This document shows, piece after piece, positions 16,628-26,231 of a stretch of DNA of 64,000 nt. Position 1 is the stretch's first letter. The number at the start of each line of letters is the position of its first letter. Source of the DNA: SW132 sp038150125 (GTDB lineage Bacteria > Bacteroidota > Rhodothermia > Balneolales > Balneolaceae). The notes beneath the pieces are model-generated. The model saw only the letters and a list, made by a program, of their open reading frames with translations, was not told the DNA's origin and searched no databases. The DNA lies in the NCBI RefSeq assembly GCF_038150125.1, contig NZ_JBBVMF010000009.1, positions 120,433 to 184,432 of the forward strand, read 5' to 3'. The position numbers and the translations under genes are program-made.

Positions 16628-18007
16628 ATGCATTCAGACAGTAAAGATCTGTTTCATCTAATTCAAAAATATAACGTGCCGGGTCCTCGGTATACGTCAT
16701 ATCCAACAGCAGTACAGTTCAGCGAATCGTTTGACAGGCAGCATACCGAAAGTCGGCTTGCTGAGGGCAGGGCATCTGGTAAACCGCTTTCCCTTTATGT
16801 CCATATTCCATTCTGCTTTTCACTTTGCTGGTATTGCGGTTGCACAAAAATCATCACTCGAGACAGCAATCGGGGTGACGTTTATCTTGACTATCTCGAA
16901 AAGGAGGCGGCATTAATTAAAAAGGCAAATGGTGCAGAGCCAGTTCTTAAACAAATCCATTTTGGGGGCGGAACACCAACTTTTCTGACACCTTTGCAGC
17001 TTGAACGACTCAGTGATCTCATACACAAAAATTTCAAAGTGCATCCGGATGCAGAGTTTAGTGTGGAAATCGATCCGCGTCGCTGTACTGATGAGCATAT
17101 CATTGCCCTTTCCAAAATGAGTGTCAACCGGGCCTCGCTTGGCGTTCAGGATACAAATGACGAAGTGCAGCAGGCCATTCATCGAATACAGCCGTTTGAA
17201 CAGACAAAAAAAGTAACGAATCTTCTTCGGGAGCGGGGCATACCGGATATAAATTTTGACTTGATTTACGGGCTGCCATGTCAATCCATTGCTACCTTTA
17301 AGCAAACAATTGATGATGTTGTAGCGCTGGCACCTAATCGTCTGGCAATCTACAGCTACGCTCATATGCCTGGGATCATGCCGGCTCAAAAACTCTTGAA
17401 TGAGTCAGAGTTTCCATCACCCGATGAAAAACTGACTATGTTAATGACCGCCATCGAGCGTCTGTCCGATTACGGCTATCGGTATATCGGCATGGATCAT
17501 TTTGCTTTAGAAAATGATGAGCTCAGCCAGGCACTCGATGAAGGAACTCTTCATCGAAATTTCCAGGGATACAGCACACATGCCGAACTTGAGATGATTG
17601 CATTGGGTATGTCAGGAATTTCAATGGGGGATAGCTTGTACGTGCAGAACAACAAAGACATTGGCGAATATTATGATGCACTTGATGAAGGCCACTTACC
17701 CATTAAAAAAGTTCTTGAACTGACCAGTGAAGATCGGCTGAGACGGGATGTTATTATGAGAATTATGTGTCGGGGAGAAATCCGGTATAATGATTTTTAT
17801 GCAGATTCAGCCGTGGAGTTCAAAGATAAATTCAGAAGCGAGATTGAAAATTTAGACGCGCTTGAAGCTGATGGTTTATTGGTTAAGCATCAGGAGGGCT
17901 TTAATGTGACAGAGGCCGGCCGCCTGTTTTTGAGAAACGTTGCCATGGTATTTGATGGTTATATTACCAGGAAATCTGATCGTCCGTTGTACTCAAAAAC
18001 GGTGTGA
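16628..18007 (+). CDS. hemN: Oxygen-independent coproporphyrinogen III oxidase
   Basis: 459 residues, radical SAM enzyme of anaerobic heme synthesis (coproporphyrinogen III to protoporphyrinogen IX). The cluster motif CxxxCxxC is at Cys63, Cys67, Cys70 with a fourth Cys at 72, as in true HemN (CWYCGC). Other HemN marks: YNVPGPRYTSYPTA at the N-terminus, HFGGGTPTFL, IDPRRC, and the C-terminal HemN domain with LMCR-like IMRIMCRGEI. Ribosome site GGAGG. Cotranscription with the Rrf2 gene suggests heme supply under low oxygen or NO stress. Confidence 0.95.
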   Translation: MHSDSKDLFHLIQKYNVPGPRYTSYPTAVQFSESFDRQHTESRLAEGRASGKPLSLYVHIPFCFSLCWYCGCTKIITRDSNRGDVYLDYLEKEAALIKKANGAEPVLKQIHFGGGTPTFLTPLQLERLSDLIHKNFKVHPDAEFSVEIDPRRCTDEHIIALSKMSVNRASLGVQDTNDEVQQAIHRIQPFEQTKKVTNLLRERGIPDINFDLIYGLPCQSIATFKQTIDDVVALAPNRLAIYSYAHMPGIMPAQKLLNESEFPSPDEKLTMLMTAIERLSDYGYRYIGMDHFALENDELSQALDEGTLHRNFQGYSTHAELEMIALGMSGISMGDSLYVQNNKDIGEYYDALDEGHLPIKKVLELTSEDRLRRDVIMRIMCRGEIRYNDFYADSAVEFKDKFRSEIENLDALEADGLLVKHQEGFNVTEAGRLFLRNVAMVFDGYITRKSDRPLYSKTV

Positions 18008-18080
18008 TGCGTTATAGGCTTTAGAATATACCTGGTATCAGGATAAATTCTTGATCAGGTGAAATATAAACCGGATCATC

Positions 18081-18872
18081 ATGAGGAATCTTCATTTCAT
18101 ACTACTGTCTCTCGTACTCACGTTTCAAACCGCTGCTGAGAATAGCGTGGCCCAATCAACTGATGAATCAATTCAAAGCATAGAGAACCAGCTTGAAAAG
18201 GCCGATGAGCTGCATATGTCAGGTGAGGAGCAGCAAAGCCTTGATTTGTACAAACAGGTTTTGAAGGATGACCCCGATAATGTAACTGCGCTTTGGAATG
18301 CCTCGGTTCTGCACGCTAAAATCGGCTATCGGAAAGAGGGTGATGATGAGATGAGACCTCATTTTGAAACGGCAGTAGATCTGGCTCAACGGGCCGTTGA
18401 AAATCATCCCGATAACGGATATGCATATTATGCGATGGCTGTGGCAACCGGCCGAATGACAGAAGTAATGGGACCGGCCGACAGGGTAAGGGCATCGCGA
18501 AAAGTGAAAGAAAACATAGAAAAAGCGGCTGAGCGAATTCCCGATTTTGCCCCGGTTTGGCACCTGTATGGCGTATGGCACTCAGATGTAGCCAATATGA
18601 GCGCTGCGGTTAAAGCAGCTGCCGGACTGTTTACGGGAGGTATTCCAGATGCCAGCAATGAAAAAGCCGAAGAGTACCTGAAAAAAGCAATTTCGATGGA
18701 CGAAGATAACATTCTGTTTCACCTTGACCTTGCAAAACATTATATGAAAGTAGACCGTCCGGAGGAAGCCATTCCCGTTCTTAGAGAAATAATGAATATG
18801 GAGTCTCAAATGAAAGATGATCCGGCGTATATTAATGAGGCGAAGGAGATGCTGGATGAGATTGATGGCTGA
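18081..18872 (+). CDS. Secreted TPR-repeat protein
   Basis: 263 residues: signal peptide about 1-24, then TPR-like helix pairs (ADELHMSGEEQQSLDLYKQV, DPDNVTALWNASVLHAKIG, HPDNGYAYYAMAVATGRM, DEDNILFHLDLAKHYMKV). The middle resembles the RMD1/FAM82-like regulators of microtubule dynamics seen in Bacteroidota, with the KVKENIEKAAERIPDFAPVWHLYGVWH block. Likely a periplasmic protein-interaction scaffold; partner unknown. It lies 73 bases after hemN on the same strand. Confidence 0.85.
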   Translation: MRNLHFILLSLVLTFQTAAENSVAQSTDESIQSIENQLEKADELHMSGEEQQSLDLYKQVLKDDPDNVTALWNASVLHAKIGYRKEGDDEMRPHFETAVDLAQRAVENHPDNGYAYYAMAVATGRMTEVMGPADRVRASRKVKENIEKAAERIPDFAPVWHLYGVWHSDVANMSAAVKAAAGLFTGGIPDASNEKAEEYLKKAISMDEDNILFHLDLAKHYMKVDRPEEAIPVLREIMNMESQMKDDPAYINEAKEMLDEIDG

Positions 18873-18986
18873 ACAGTTCGGTTTTGAGAGTTCGAGACAT
18901 TATAATTCATATTGAGTATTATAAATACTGTCATACAGATACCAGTTATTTGACATCACTGGTGGCTAACTCGCTTTGTTTATTTT

Positions 18987-18998
18987 AAGCGAACGCTT
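18987..18998. promoter_or_regulatory. Palindrome AAGCG-AA-CGCTT upstream of GH16 gene
   Basis: A 12-base palindrome with 5-base arms, 42 bases before the GH16 ATG. Size and position fit a LacI- or GntR-type operator, but no regulator gene is adjacent and the match is short. Confidence 0.25.
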
Positions 18999-19040
18999 TA
19001 TGTAAAACGATAACAATACACTCTTAATAATATCATATGT

Positions 19041-19859
19041 ATGCTTGACAAAGACACGCTGCTACTTACCACATTGGTTTTTTTGATGATGACCTGTATT
19101 ACAACCACCGAGAATGTGGAAGGTCAGGATTTAGAAGGGGTATCCCGGGAGTTGGTTTGGAGCGACGAGTTCGATTATAAGGGATTACCGGATTCGACCA
19201 AGTGGGGATATGATGTTGGGTATATTGCAAATAACGAAAAACAGTACTACACGGAATCCCGGCTTGAAAATGCAAGGGTTGAAGACGGAAGACTGGTTAT
19301 AACAGCAATAAAAGAAGACTGGGAAGGATTCGATTATACGTCAGCCAGGCTGGTAACAAGAGGTAAAGAAACCTGGACGTACGGGCGGTTCGAAGCGCGT
19401 GCGAAAGTTCCGACCGGCAGGGGGACATGGGCCGCGATATGGACGTTAGGAGCTAATATCAGCGAAGTAGGATGGCCGGAATCGGGTGAGATCGACATAA
19501 TGGAATATGTGGGATATGATCCTGACAAAGTTCATGGATATGTACATACCGAAGCGTATAATCACACAATAGGGACGGACAAAGGTAGTTCTTATACTTT
19601 AGAACGCCCTTGGGAAGAGTTCCACGTTTATGCAGTGGAGTGGTACGATGATAGAATTGATTTCTTTGTGGATGACGTAAAATATTTCACATTTGAAAAA
19701 GAGTCATCAGACAATGACGTCTGGCCATTTGATAAACCCCATTATCTAATACTCAATCTGGCAATTGGCGGTAATTGGGGCGGCACCGAAGGTATCGATA
19801 ACACCCTCTTTCCACACCGGTTTGAAGTTGACTATGTGCGGGTCTATCAAAGAAAATAA
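19041..19859 (+). CDS. Glycoside hydrolase family 16 beta-glucanase (laminarinase-like)
   Basis: 272 residues; N-terminal hydrophobic export signal (about 5-20, with a Cys at 19 that only weakly fits a lipobox). A single GH16 domain: LVWSDEFDYKGLPDSTKW, the catalytic ExDxxE at Glu150, Asp152 and Glu155 within WPESGEIDIMEYVG, and a C-terminal LILNLAIGGNWGG and DYVRVYQ. The extra Met in the EIDIME motif groups it with laminarinase-like beta-1,3-glucanases. Acts on extracellular beta-glucans such as algal laminarin. No SusCD or other glycan genes are adjacent. Confidence 0.93.
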   Translation: MLDKDTLLLTTLVFLMMTCITTTENVEGQDLEGVSRELVWSDEFDYKGLPDSTKWGYDVGYIANNEKQYYTESRLENARVEDGRLVITAIKEDWEGFDYTSARLVTRGKETWTYGRFEARAKVPTGRGTWAAIWTLGANISEVGWPESGEIDIMEYVGYDPDKVHGYVHTEAYNHTIGTDKGSSYTLERPWEEFHVYAVEWYDDRIDFFVDDVKYFTFEKESSDNDVWPFDKPHYLILNLAIGGNWGGTEGIDNTLFPHRFEVDYVRVYQRK

Positions 19860-19894
19860 AGCCGGCATGCGTTTACTATTAACATGAGTTCGAT

Positions 19895-20020
19895 TCTTAA
19901 ATAAGGACATCAAAAGTCCCCCTTTCCCGATAATAGATGCCTGTGGCGAAAAAAGGGGGATACTTCCCAAGGGATCCAGTTGGGGAAATCTCTCCGCTGG
20001 CGGTAGACTTGGTAACGAAT
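19895..20020. repeat. C/G-rich degenerate intergenic repeat
   Basis: AGTCCCCCTTTCCCG, AAAAAGGGGGATA and CCAGTTGGGGAAATCTC words with a GCTGGCGG tail. Related words occur near 39090-39240 and 8300-8365, indicating a degenerate dispersed repeat. Confidence 0.45.
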
Positions 20021-20078
20021 AAATGAAATTGATTATTAATAGAAATCAAGTTATTAATGATATGAATTTGTAAATGAG

Positions 20079-20771
20079 ATGCCGGATTTTCTGAATCCGG
20101 TGAAGCAAACCCCGATTAAGGATCGTTTCTTAATAGAGCCTCCTGATATGAATGAAGACTACCTCTTAAAAGTATTTCCACAACTCACGTCATCGTTAAT
20201 TACGGAAATTGTTAAGAATTCCATAGTAAAAGAGGTTCCGGCAGGCACCGAAATATTGAGGGAAGGAAAGTATGTATCGGAGGTGCCTCTTGTAGTTGAT
20301 GGCGCAATTAAAGTCTACAAGAGGTACGAAGAGAGAGATCTGCTTCTCTATTACATCAAGCCGAATGAGAGCTGCATTATGTCTTTCGCTGCAGGATTAA
20401 AAAACGAACCAAGCAGCGTTTACGCTCAAACCGTAGAAGATACCAGGGCGCTGTTAATTCCCATTAAGAAGATTATTGCCTGGATAAAAGAGTATCCGGA
20501 ATTGAACTCACTCTTTTTCCAGCAGTATGACCTCAGGTATGGAGAGTTGCTAGAGACCATTCAGGATGTAATGTTCAACAGGATGGATAAGCGTCTTTAT
20601 GATTACCTGAAAGAGAAGTCTGAACTGCTTAATAACAATCTATTAAAGATGTCGCACCGTCAAATTGCCGGTGATCTCGGCACTGCAAGAGAGGTGGTAA
20701 GCCGGGTGATGAAGAAGCTGGAGAATGAGGGAAAAGTGGAGCAGCAGAGAAAAGGGATAAAAATTCTTTAG
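20079..20771 (+). CDS. Crp/Fnr-family transcriptional regulator
   Basis: 230 residues: a cyclic-nucleotide-binding-type beta-roll (about 45-145; GTEILREGKYVSEVPLVVDG, then an ESCIMSFAAGL block), a long helix and a C-terminal helix-turn-helix (MSHRQIAGDLGTAREVVSRVMKKLENEG, about 196-223). The N-terminal FNR iron-sulfur Cys cluster is absent. This subgroup often sits beside DUF2892 or sulfur-handling genes in Bacteroidota, and a DUF2892 gene follows here. The effector is unknown. Confidence 0.92.
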   Translation: MPDFLNPVKQTPIKDRFLIEPPDMNEDYLLKVFPQLTSSLITEIVKNSIVKEVPAGTEILREGKYVSEVPLVVDGAIKVYKRYEERDLLLYYIKPNESCIMSFAAGLKNEPSSVYAQTVEDTRALLIPIKKIIAWIKEYPELNSLFFQQYDLRYGELLETIQDVMFNRMDKRLYDYLKEKSELLNNNLLKMSHRQIAGDLGTAREVVSRVMKKLENEGKVEQQRKGIKIL

Positions 20772-20919
20772 TTGTGACTTTGGTCACTGAATTGGAAGAA
20801 CTGGAACTGTAGTTTAGTAAAAGAAACATTGAGTAAGCTGACTGTGGCCACGAAAATAGCTTCATTTACCGGCACCAGAAGCTCTCAGAGCAAATTTTAA
20901 TGACTAAACGGGCAGAACA

Positions 20920-21129
20920 ATGAAAAAGAACATGGGAACAGCAGATCGTTCAATCAGAACTATCCTCGCAATCGTATTCGCAGTTTTATACGCAACTAAT
21001 GTAATCTCAGGAACACTGGGCATTGTGCTTCTTGTACTGGCAGGTGTATTTCTTGCCACCAGTTTTATCAGCTTTTGTCCACTTTATGCGCCTTTTGGTC
21101 TACGAACCTGCAAGGTTGAAAAGGGGTAG
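20920..21129 (+). CDS. DUF2892 (YgaP-like) small inner-membrane protein
   Basis: 69 residues with a short positive N-terminus (NMGTADRSIRTILAI) and two hydrophobic helices (about 13-32 and 35-52), then CPLYAPFGLRTCK. This is the DUF2892 family, found alone or fused to rhodanese domains (YgaP). The two Cys at 54 and 64 are family features and might bind or relay sulfur; that is speculation. It follows the Crp/Fnr gene by 148 bases, same strand. Confidence 0.88.
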   Translation: MKKNMGTADRSIRTILAIVFAVLYATNVISGTLGIVLLVLAGVFLATSFISFCPLYAPFGLRTCKVEKG

Positions 21130-21313
21130 CGAAAATCTGTTGGCTGGTGAGATGGTTGCCTTTTTACGATAATATAAAAGGTGATCGAGTCAGTTTCAGA
21201 ACGGGTTACTCTTTAGGATCTCCTATATGATCGATTGAATGAATCTTAAGGAGCGTAATGGCATTTGTTTGGATTTGTAGACAACAGGACGATTAATCAA
21301 TATTGAGTTGTTT

Positions 21314-21742
21314 ATGCACGATCCAAACATCAACTACAAAAAACATCCCGAAAAATACCGGATTGGGCCGGGTGAGAAAGGTGTACTCACCGTGGAGCCT
21401 TGTAAGTCGGAGATTCTGCCTCACTGGACATTTAAAACTCCGGATGATGCCGAAGAGTCTTCAGAGAAAATCTACGATATGTTTATCGACTACCTCAGGG
21501 AGGATGATTTCGTGGGCGCTGATATGGCGCGAAAGTTTCTGCGAATGGGGATGACCCGGGCCAGGCGATATGCCAGGCACGCCAGCGGCCGCAAGTATGA
21601 TGACGAAGGAAACGAGAGGCCGGAAAACCCCGATCCGGAAAAGCAGAAGTCATCGGACATATTTCAGGAGAAGTGGAAAGAGGCTAGGGAGAACGAGAAA
21701 TACCTACGGCTGAAGGAAGAGCACAGGAATAACTATTACTGA
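21314..21742 (+). CDS. DUF4385 family protein
   Basis: 142 residues from the ATG at 21314; a TTG two codons earlier is an alternative. Soluble and charged, it starts NYKKHPEKYRIGPGEKGVLTVEPCKSEILPHW and contains an Arg-rich helix (RKFLRMGMTRARRYARHASGRKY) ending in a polar tail with KWKEARENEKYLRLKEEH. This matches DUF4385, a family of unknown function seen in many Proteobacteria and Bacteroidota. The pattern of basic residues suggests nucleic-acid contact, unproven. It converges with the response-regulator gene to its right. Confidence 0.85.
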   Translation: MHDPNINYKKHPEKYRIGPGEKGVLTVEPCKSEILPHWTFKTPDDAEESSEKIYDMFIDYLREDDFVGADMARKFLRMGMTRARRYARHASGRKYDDEGNERPENPDPEKQKSSDIFQEKWKEARENEKYLRLKEEHRNNYY

Positions 21743-21785
21743 ACCCTGGGTTTGGGCTGCAGGTTGATGAAATACGCAAAGAGCG

Positions 21786-22454
21786 CTACCCGATAAATCT
21801 GTTCCTGAATTCATCTTTATACACCTTTCCCAGTGGAATATCGTGGCCGTTAATGTGAATCATATTTCCTTCCACATAGTCAATTTGACGCAGCGCTATC
21901 AGGTAGGATTTGTGAACCCGGAGAAAATCTGATGGAGTGAGCTCATCTGAAAATGACTTTAGTGTCTGATTAAAGGTATGGCGTTTCTCACGTGTGTGAA
22001 GCGTGATATAGTCACCCTGGCTTTCGGCAAACAGAATATCCTTTTCATTGATGCGGTACGTTTTTCCATCAGCTTTGATCACCACGTAAGCGTCATCGTT
22101 CCCTGAAGGTTCAGGTACCTTGTTCACCGCTTTCAAAAAGCGCTCAAACGAAAATGGCTTCAGCAGGTAGTCAACAACATCCAGTTCATAGCTTTCGAGC
22201 GCATACTCGGAATATGCTGTTGTAAGAATCACTTTTGGTGGAGCGGGCAGGCTTTTCAAAAAGCTGATCCCTGAGAGCTTGGGCATGTTGATATCCAGAA
22301 AGATTAGGTCGACCGACTGCTCTTTTAAAATCGATAGTGCGGCTACAGCGCTTTCGCACTCACCTGTTAGAGTGAGCTGTGGGGTATCGCTGATATAGGT
22401 TCTGAGAATATCGCGCGCTACAGGTTCATCATCTATAATCAAACAGGTCATCAT
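21786..22454 (-). CDS. LytR/AlgR-type response regulator
   Basis: 222 residues. Receiver domain about 2-115 with acidic pair Asp8/Asp9, phosphoacceptor Asp54 in IFLDINMP, and a conserved Lys near 104 in LLKPFSF. C-terminal LytTR DNA-binding domain about 125-222 (ESQGDYITLHTREKRH, SDFLRVHKSYLIAL). The gene begins at an ATG ATG pair immediately after the kinase stop, so the two are translationally coupled. Such pairs in Bacteroidota often control neighbouring envelope genes. Confidence 0.95.
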   Translation of the reverse strand: MMTCLIIDDEPVARDILRTYISDTPQLTLTGECESAVAALSILKEQSVDLIFLDINMPKLSGISFLKSLPAPPKVILTTAYSEYALESYELDVVDYLLKPFSFERFLKAVNKVPEPSGNDDAYVVIKADGKTYRINEKDILFAESQGDYITLHTREKRHTFNQTLKSFSDELTPSDFLRVHKSYLIALRQIDYVEGNMIHINGHDIPLGKVYKDEFRNRFIG

Positions 22455-23480
22455 TTAAAGCTCCATTGTGAGTGTAAGATGGTATTCATTGTTCTCGCTA
22501 CCGTATTCAAGGGAATAGTTACCGGGGAGGCTGAGCTCCAGCCGGCGCCTTGCGTTTTCAAGGCCAAGCGATGATTTTTGATCTGGTGTAAATGCCTTTT
22601 CTGCAACACTGTTCCTGGTATTTAGCGTTAGCCTGTTACCGGTTGTTTTGATGGAAATATGAATAAAATCTGTCTCTTCCGAAACAGACCCGTGTTTGAA
22701 ACAGTTTTCGATGAATGTAATAAGAAGCAGCGGAGGCAGCATGAGATCCCGGGTTTCTGTGTCAATGCTAAACCTTATCTTTTCGGGATTGTTTACCCGC
22801 ACCTTTTGGAGATGTATGAATTTCTCTACGTACTCCAATTCCCGCTTAAGGGGAACCTGTTCTTCATCTGTATGATCTACCACATAGCGCAGCAAGTCAG
22901 AAAGCTCGAGGACGAGTTTTGGCGCTTTGGCTGATTTCTTGAGTGTTTCACCGTAAATCGTGTTCAGGCTGTTGAATAAGAAGTGTGGATTAATGCGGGC
23001 ACGGAGTGCCTGGAGTTCTGCTACCGTCTTCTCCTCTTTAAGCTGAGCCAGCTGCGCGATGGATTCCTGCTGTTTGAACCATCCCGATGCAAGGTGCAAA
23101 AGCAGGCTGAGGCTGACGTAAACGAGCCCGATTCCCCCTATTTCATGCCATTCATAGACGGTGATAAAGTAATAATCAGGAAAGAGCAGGGGAGCGAGAC
23201 CGTCGAATGTTAGCGGGTAAATCTGAACGATAAAAATAACGGCCATTAGAAAGGCAAAGGCGTACGAAACGCGATTTCCCTTCTCCAGGAAATGCTTCAG
23301 TGCTATTTGATTCCATACTACACCAACCAAAAGCGGAAGATGAAACAGAGCTGTATAAATGATGTCGATACTTCTTATCTCGTCCGTTCGGGTAAAGAGT
23401 CTGAGTAAAACGATAAAAGAAACTACCCAGAACAGTCCATTCTGAGTGATGCTCAGGAGTGTGCTCTTCTCAAATTTCAT
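22455..23480 (-). CDS. LytS/YehU-type sensor histidine kinase
   Basis: 341 residues. Four hydrophobic segments about 15-30, 40-57, 72-95 and 117-135, then a coiled coil and the His_kinase domain with phospho-acceptor His166 in RINPHFLFNSLNTIYGE, followed by an HATPase domain (PPLLLITFIENCFKHG N-box, SLGLENARRRLEL G-box). No extracytoplasmic sensor domain is visible, so the membrane part itself probably senses. It overlaps the upstream lipoprotein gene by 11 bases and abuts the response regulator. Confidence 0.95.
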   Translation of the reverse strand: MKFEKSTLLSITQNGLFWVVSFIVLLRLFTRTDEIRSIDIIYTALFHLPLLVGVVWNQIALKHFLEKGNRVSYAFAFLMAVIFIVQIYPLTFDGLAPLLFPDYYFITVYEWHEIGGIGLVYVSLSLLLHLASGWFKQQESIAQLAQLKEEKTVAELQALRARINPHFLFNSLNTIYGETLKKSAKAPKLVLELSDLLRYVVDHTDEEQVPLKRELEYVEKFIHLQKVRVNNPEKIRFSIDTETRDLMLPPLLLITFIENCFKHGSVSEETDFIHISIKTTGNRLTLNTRNSVAEKAFTPDQKSSLGLENARRRLELSLPGNYSLEYGSENNEYHLTLTMEL

Positions 23481-24162
23481 TCACTACCTTTTTTAGCTCT
23501 ATGGCATCTTCAAAGGCCCTTTCGTCAGATTTGTATTTCAACACAAACTGCTGAAGCTCGGGTGTATCTGCAGTGATTAGAATACTGACATCGTCATCAA
23601 AAGGACCACCTTCAAGACCACCTTCAACACGTTCATGTTTGATACGGACCCTGTTATCTATAATCTGCTCTTTGATCCACTGGTCCTTGAAGAATTCTAT
23701 GGCAAGTTCATCTTTTTCAAGGGAGACTTTTGAAAACGAGTGGACGGGAAGCAGGTGGGCCGATTCGAAGGCGTTTTTATTGGCACCCATATTTAGCAGT
23801 GATAAATCCAGGAAATAATCTCCTTCAAAATCACCCACGTAGCCGATAAACAGGGTGGAATCTGCTGACGTGTCCTGCAGGTCTTCAAGAATGACCAGAT
23901 AGATATTTTCGTCATCAAAGATAGTGGATCCACCACCGGCTTCGAGGCCGATTGATCCCGTAAAACTTGAGCCCTGAACTGCAACCTGGGGGAGTGAAAC
24001 CGGGTTGTTTATGAACGTCCATCGCTGATCGTCAGACTGCCAGGTGTTATGAAGGCCATCAAGAACAATAGCGGTATCTGTTGTGACCAGCGGATTCACA
24101 GACTTCAAAAAACATCCGGTGAGCGCAAGTAGTGTAAGTGATAGCAGAATGACTCGTTTCAT
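23470..24162 (-). CDS. Lipoprotein of unknown function in kinase operon
   Basis: 230 residues starting MKRVILLSLTLLALTGC, a textbook lipobox with the lipidated Cys at 17. The mature part has a beta-rich composition with Trp-containing strands (WQSDDQRWTFIN) and acidic stretches. I do not recognise a named family. Its stop lies inside the start of the histidine kinase gene (11-base overlap), so it is first gene of a three-gene operon and could be an auxiliary sensor for the kinase (inference). Confidence 0.8.
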   Translation of the reverse strand: MKRVILLSLTLLALTGCFLKSVNPLVTTDTAIVLDGLHNTWQSDDQRWTFINNPVSLPQVAVQGSSFTGSIGLEAGGGSTIFDDENIYLVILEDLQDTSADSTLFIGYVGDFEGDYFLDLSLLNMGANKNAFESAHLLPVHSFSKVSLEKDELAIEFFKDQWIKEQIIDNRVRIKHERVEGGLEGGPFDDDVSILITADTPELQQFVLKYKSDERAFEDAIELKKVVNEI

Positions 24163-24773
24163 AAGAGTGGAATTAGTTTGGGTTCAAGCCTAAGAAACAG
24201 AGTAGCCGAATGGTAAGAAAAAATATTCGATAAACGGGGCGTTTTTCTCGTTGAACGCTTATAAATGAGCTCAAATTGAGTCTTAACGACTGCTATTCAG
24301 GGCAGAATAGATCAAGAAGCTCAGTAATTATAAACTACTCGATTGACATAGTGAGGCTATACAGATCTGGAATAAGCCTCTGCAATCCAGTTTTAAGCTC
24401 CGTGTGTCAACGTTACTCACATCCGCCAGTCTCACCCGGTGCGTGCACACGGTTTTCTAATGGCCCGGAACCTTCAAGTCGATCTTTTGAGGGTATATCC
24501 TTGAGTTTAAAACCACGATCGATTCGTGATTTTGAGGCCGGTTTTATCAGGATAAACGGATGTTCAGAAATTGCACTGACAATGGTTTTTCTGGAAGTGA
24601 TCGTCACATCGTCATCCCGGCTTTTAGCGTACGATATGAGTTAGTCATAAATGGGTAAATAGTGTCGTGTCAGTGATGAAATGTGGTATAGCCCCGAACG
24701 CTTTCGGGGTGAGTTTTTCGAAAAATCGAGTAATGACGGATTAATAGAGTATTCAAGGATGACTTATCCGATG
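24163..24773. other. Intergenic region with weak coding relic and a hairpin
   Basis: About 610 bases. A minus-strand open stretch at 24413-24607 has fairly protein-like composition but no start context or recognised family, so it may be a relic. At 24692-24709 a CCCCGAA/TTTCGGGG hairpin is followed by GTGAGTTTTT and could act as a terminator. Nothing else was recognised. Confidence 0.4.
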
Positions 24774-24846
24774 ACAAACTACCATCTACCATCTACCATC
24801 TGCCATCTACTATCTGCCATCTACTATCTGCTATCTCTCATCTCCT
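24774..24846. repeat. Short tandem repeat (CTACCATCTGCCATCTA words)
   Basis: About seven imperfect units of 7-11 bases built on the words TACCATC, TGCCATC and TACTATC end exactly at the stop codon of the Xaa-Pro aminopeptidase gene. Variation between units suggests slippage. Confidence 0.85.
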
Positions 24847-26182
24847 AGCCTCGAATAATTTTCTCTATCTCCTTGATCTCCTTCGGAACGTCCGTCATGT
24901 TTTCGAAGCCGTCTTCCGTGACAATGATGTTATCTTCAATCCGGACACCGCCAAATTCAAAATAAGATTCCAGTTTATCTGCATTCAGGAACTTTGATTT
25001 CTCATCGTCGTCTATTGCTTTTTTCAGCAGGGCAGGAATAAAGTATAGGCCGGGTTCGACGGTGACAACCATGCCCGCCTGAAGTTCACGCCGTGCTCTC
25101 AGGAACCGAATTCCAGGGCGGTCGATACGATCTACGCCTTTCGGATAGCCGCCAACATCGTGTGTATCCAATCCAATAAAATGACCCAGTCCATGCGGGA
25201 AGAAGAGTGCGAAAATATCGTTTTCCAGTAGCTCTTCGATGGAGCCTTTTACCAGTCCCATTCGCTTGAGTCCCTCAAGGATAATTTCGGCGGCAGACAT
25301 ATGCAGGTCTTCCATTTTTATGCCAGGTTTCACCATCTTAATCACGCTGTTCAAAGCGTTTAAGACAGTTTGGTATACGGCGGCCTGCTCATCCGTAAAT
25401 CGACCGTTGGCAGGATAGGTTCGGGTGACATCCGAGGCATACCCTTCATATTCGTATCCTGCATCAATCAGGTACAGCTCACCATTATTTACCCTGCTGC
25501 TGCATTCCGTGTAGTGTAAAATGGCGCTGTTTATGCCCGCCGCATGAATCCCGTTATATGCTGGAAAGAGCAGTCCGCGCTGTATTTGGTGGTAGTCAAA
25601 AATGGCTTTCAGCTCATACTCATACATTCCCGGTTTGATGGCTTCCATCACTTTGCGATGGGCGATATTATTGATGCGGGCTGCTTCACGCATTAAATTG
25701 AGTTCATCCTCTGTCTTAACGGATCGGCAGAAGGTGATAGCGTCATTCAAAGATTCAGTATCCACGTTGAAACTGCGATCGAGATCTTCCAAGAATTCCG
25801 CCTGCTCCTCATTAAGGCAGTAGATCACATTTGGATTGAGATTCTTCAGAACAGTTAAAAGTTCATTGTCGTAATGCAGCTCATCAGGCTCATAGAGTGT
25901 TTGAATATCATTTTTTGATTTAATGCGTCCGTGCCACACTCCGTAATGTTCATCGCGCTTGGGCGCAAACAGGTAGTAGGTTTCCGTTCTCAGATCCAGG
26001 ATCAAATGATAATCGGGCTCATCAATCCCCGTGAGGTACAAAAAATTGCTCTCCTGCCGGAACGGGAACTCAAAATCGGTTTGATAGCGATACATGAGCT
26101 CGGCACCCTTCATGTAGATAATATTTTCCTGTTCTTCTTCGAATAATGAGAGTAGTTTTTTTCGCTGGAGTTCTGCAGCCAT
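24845..26182 (-). CDS. pepP: Xaa-Pro aminopeptidase (M24B)
   Basis: 445 residues. N-terminal aminopeptidase-P domain (about 1-135, with EFPFRQESNFLYLTGIDEPD) and a pita-bread M24 catalytic domain. Metal-ligand blocks are present: LIDAGYEYEGYASDVTRTYP (two Asp), FFPHGLGHFIGLDTHD (His), VTVEPGLYF (Glu) and GGVRIEDNI (Glu). Removes N-terminal residues preceding proline. Cytoplasmic, no signal peptide. Length is the family norm. Confidence 0.95.
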   Translation of the reverse strand: MAAELQRKKLLSLFEEEQENIIYMKGAELMYRYQTDFEFPFRQESNFLYLTGIDEPDYHLILDLRTETYYLFAPKRDEHYGVWHGRIKSKNDIQTLYEPDELHYDNELLTVLKNLNPNVIYCLNEEQAEFLEDLDRSFNVDTESLNDAITFCRSVKTEDELNLMREAARINNIAHRKVMEAIKPGMYEYELKAIFDYHQIQRGLLFPAYNGIHAAGINSAILHYTECSSRVNNGELYLIDAGYEYEGYASDVTRTYPANGRFTDEQAAVYQTVLNALNSVIKMVKPGIKMEDLHMSAAEIILEGLKRMGLVKGSIEELLENDIFALFFPHGLGHFIGLDTHDVGGYPKGVDRIDRPGIRFLRARRELQAGMVVTVEPGLYFIPALLKKAIDDDEKSKFLNADKLESYFEFGGVRIEDNIIVTEDGFENMTDVPKEIKEIEKIIRG

Positions 26183-26231
26183 AAGTGTGGGTCTGTTTAA
26201 AAGATTTACTTTAATTTAGCAGATGAATAGA

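Noticed and set aside
24413..24607. 64-residue minus-strand gene
   Set aside because: No start context and no family known to me; isolated in an intergenic gap.
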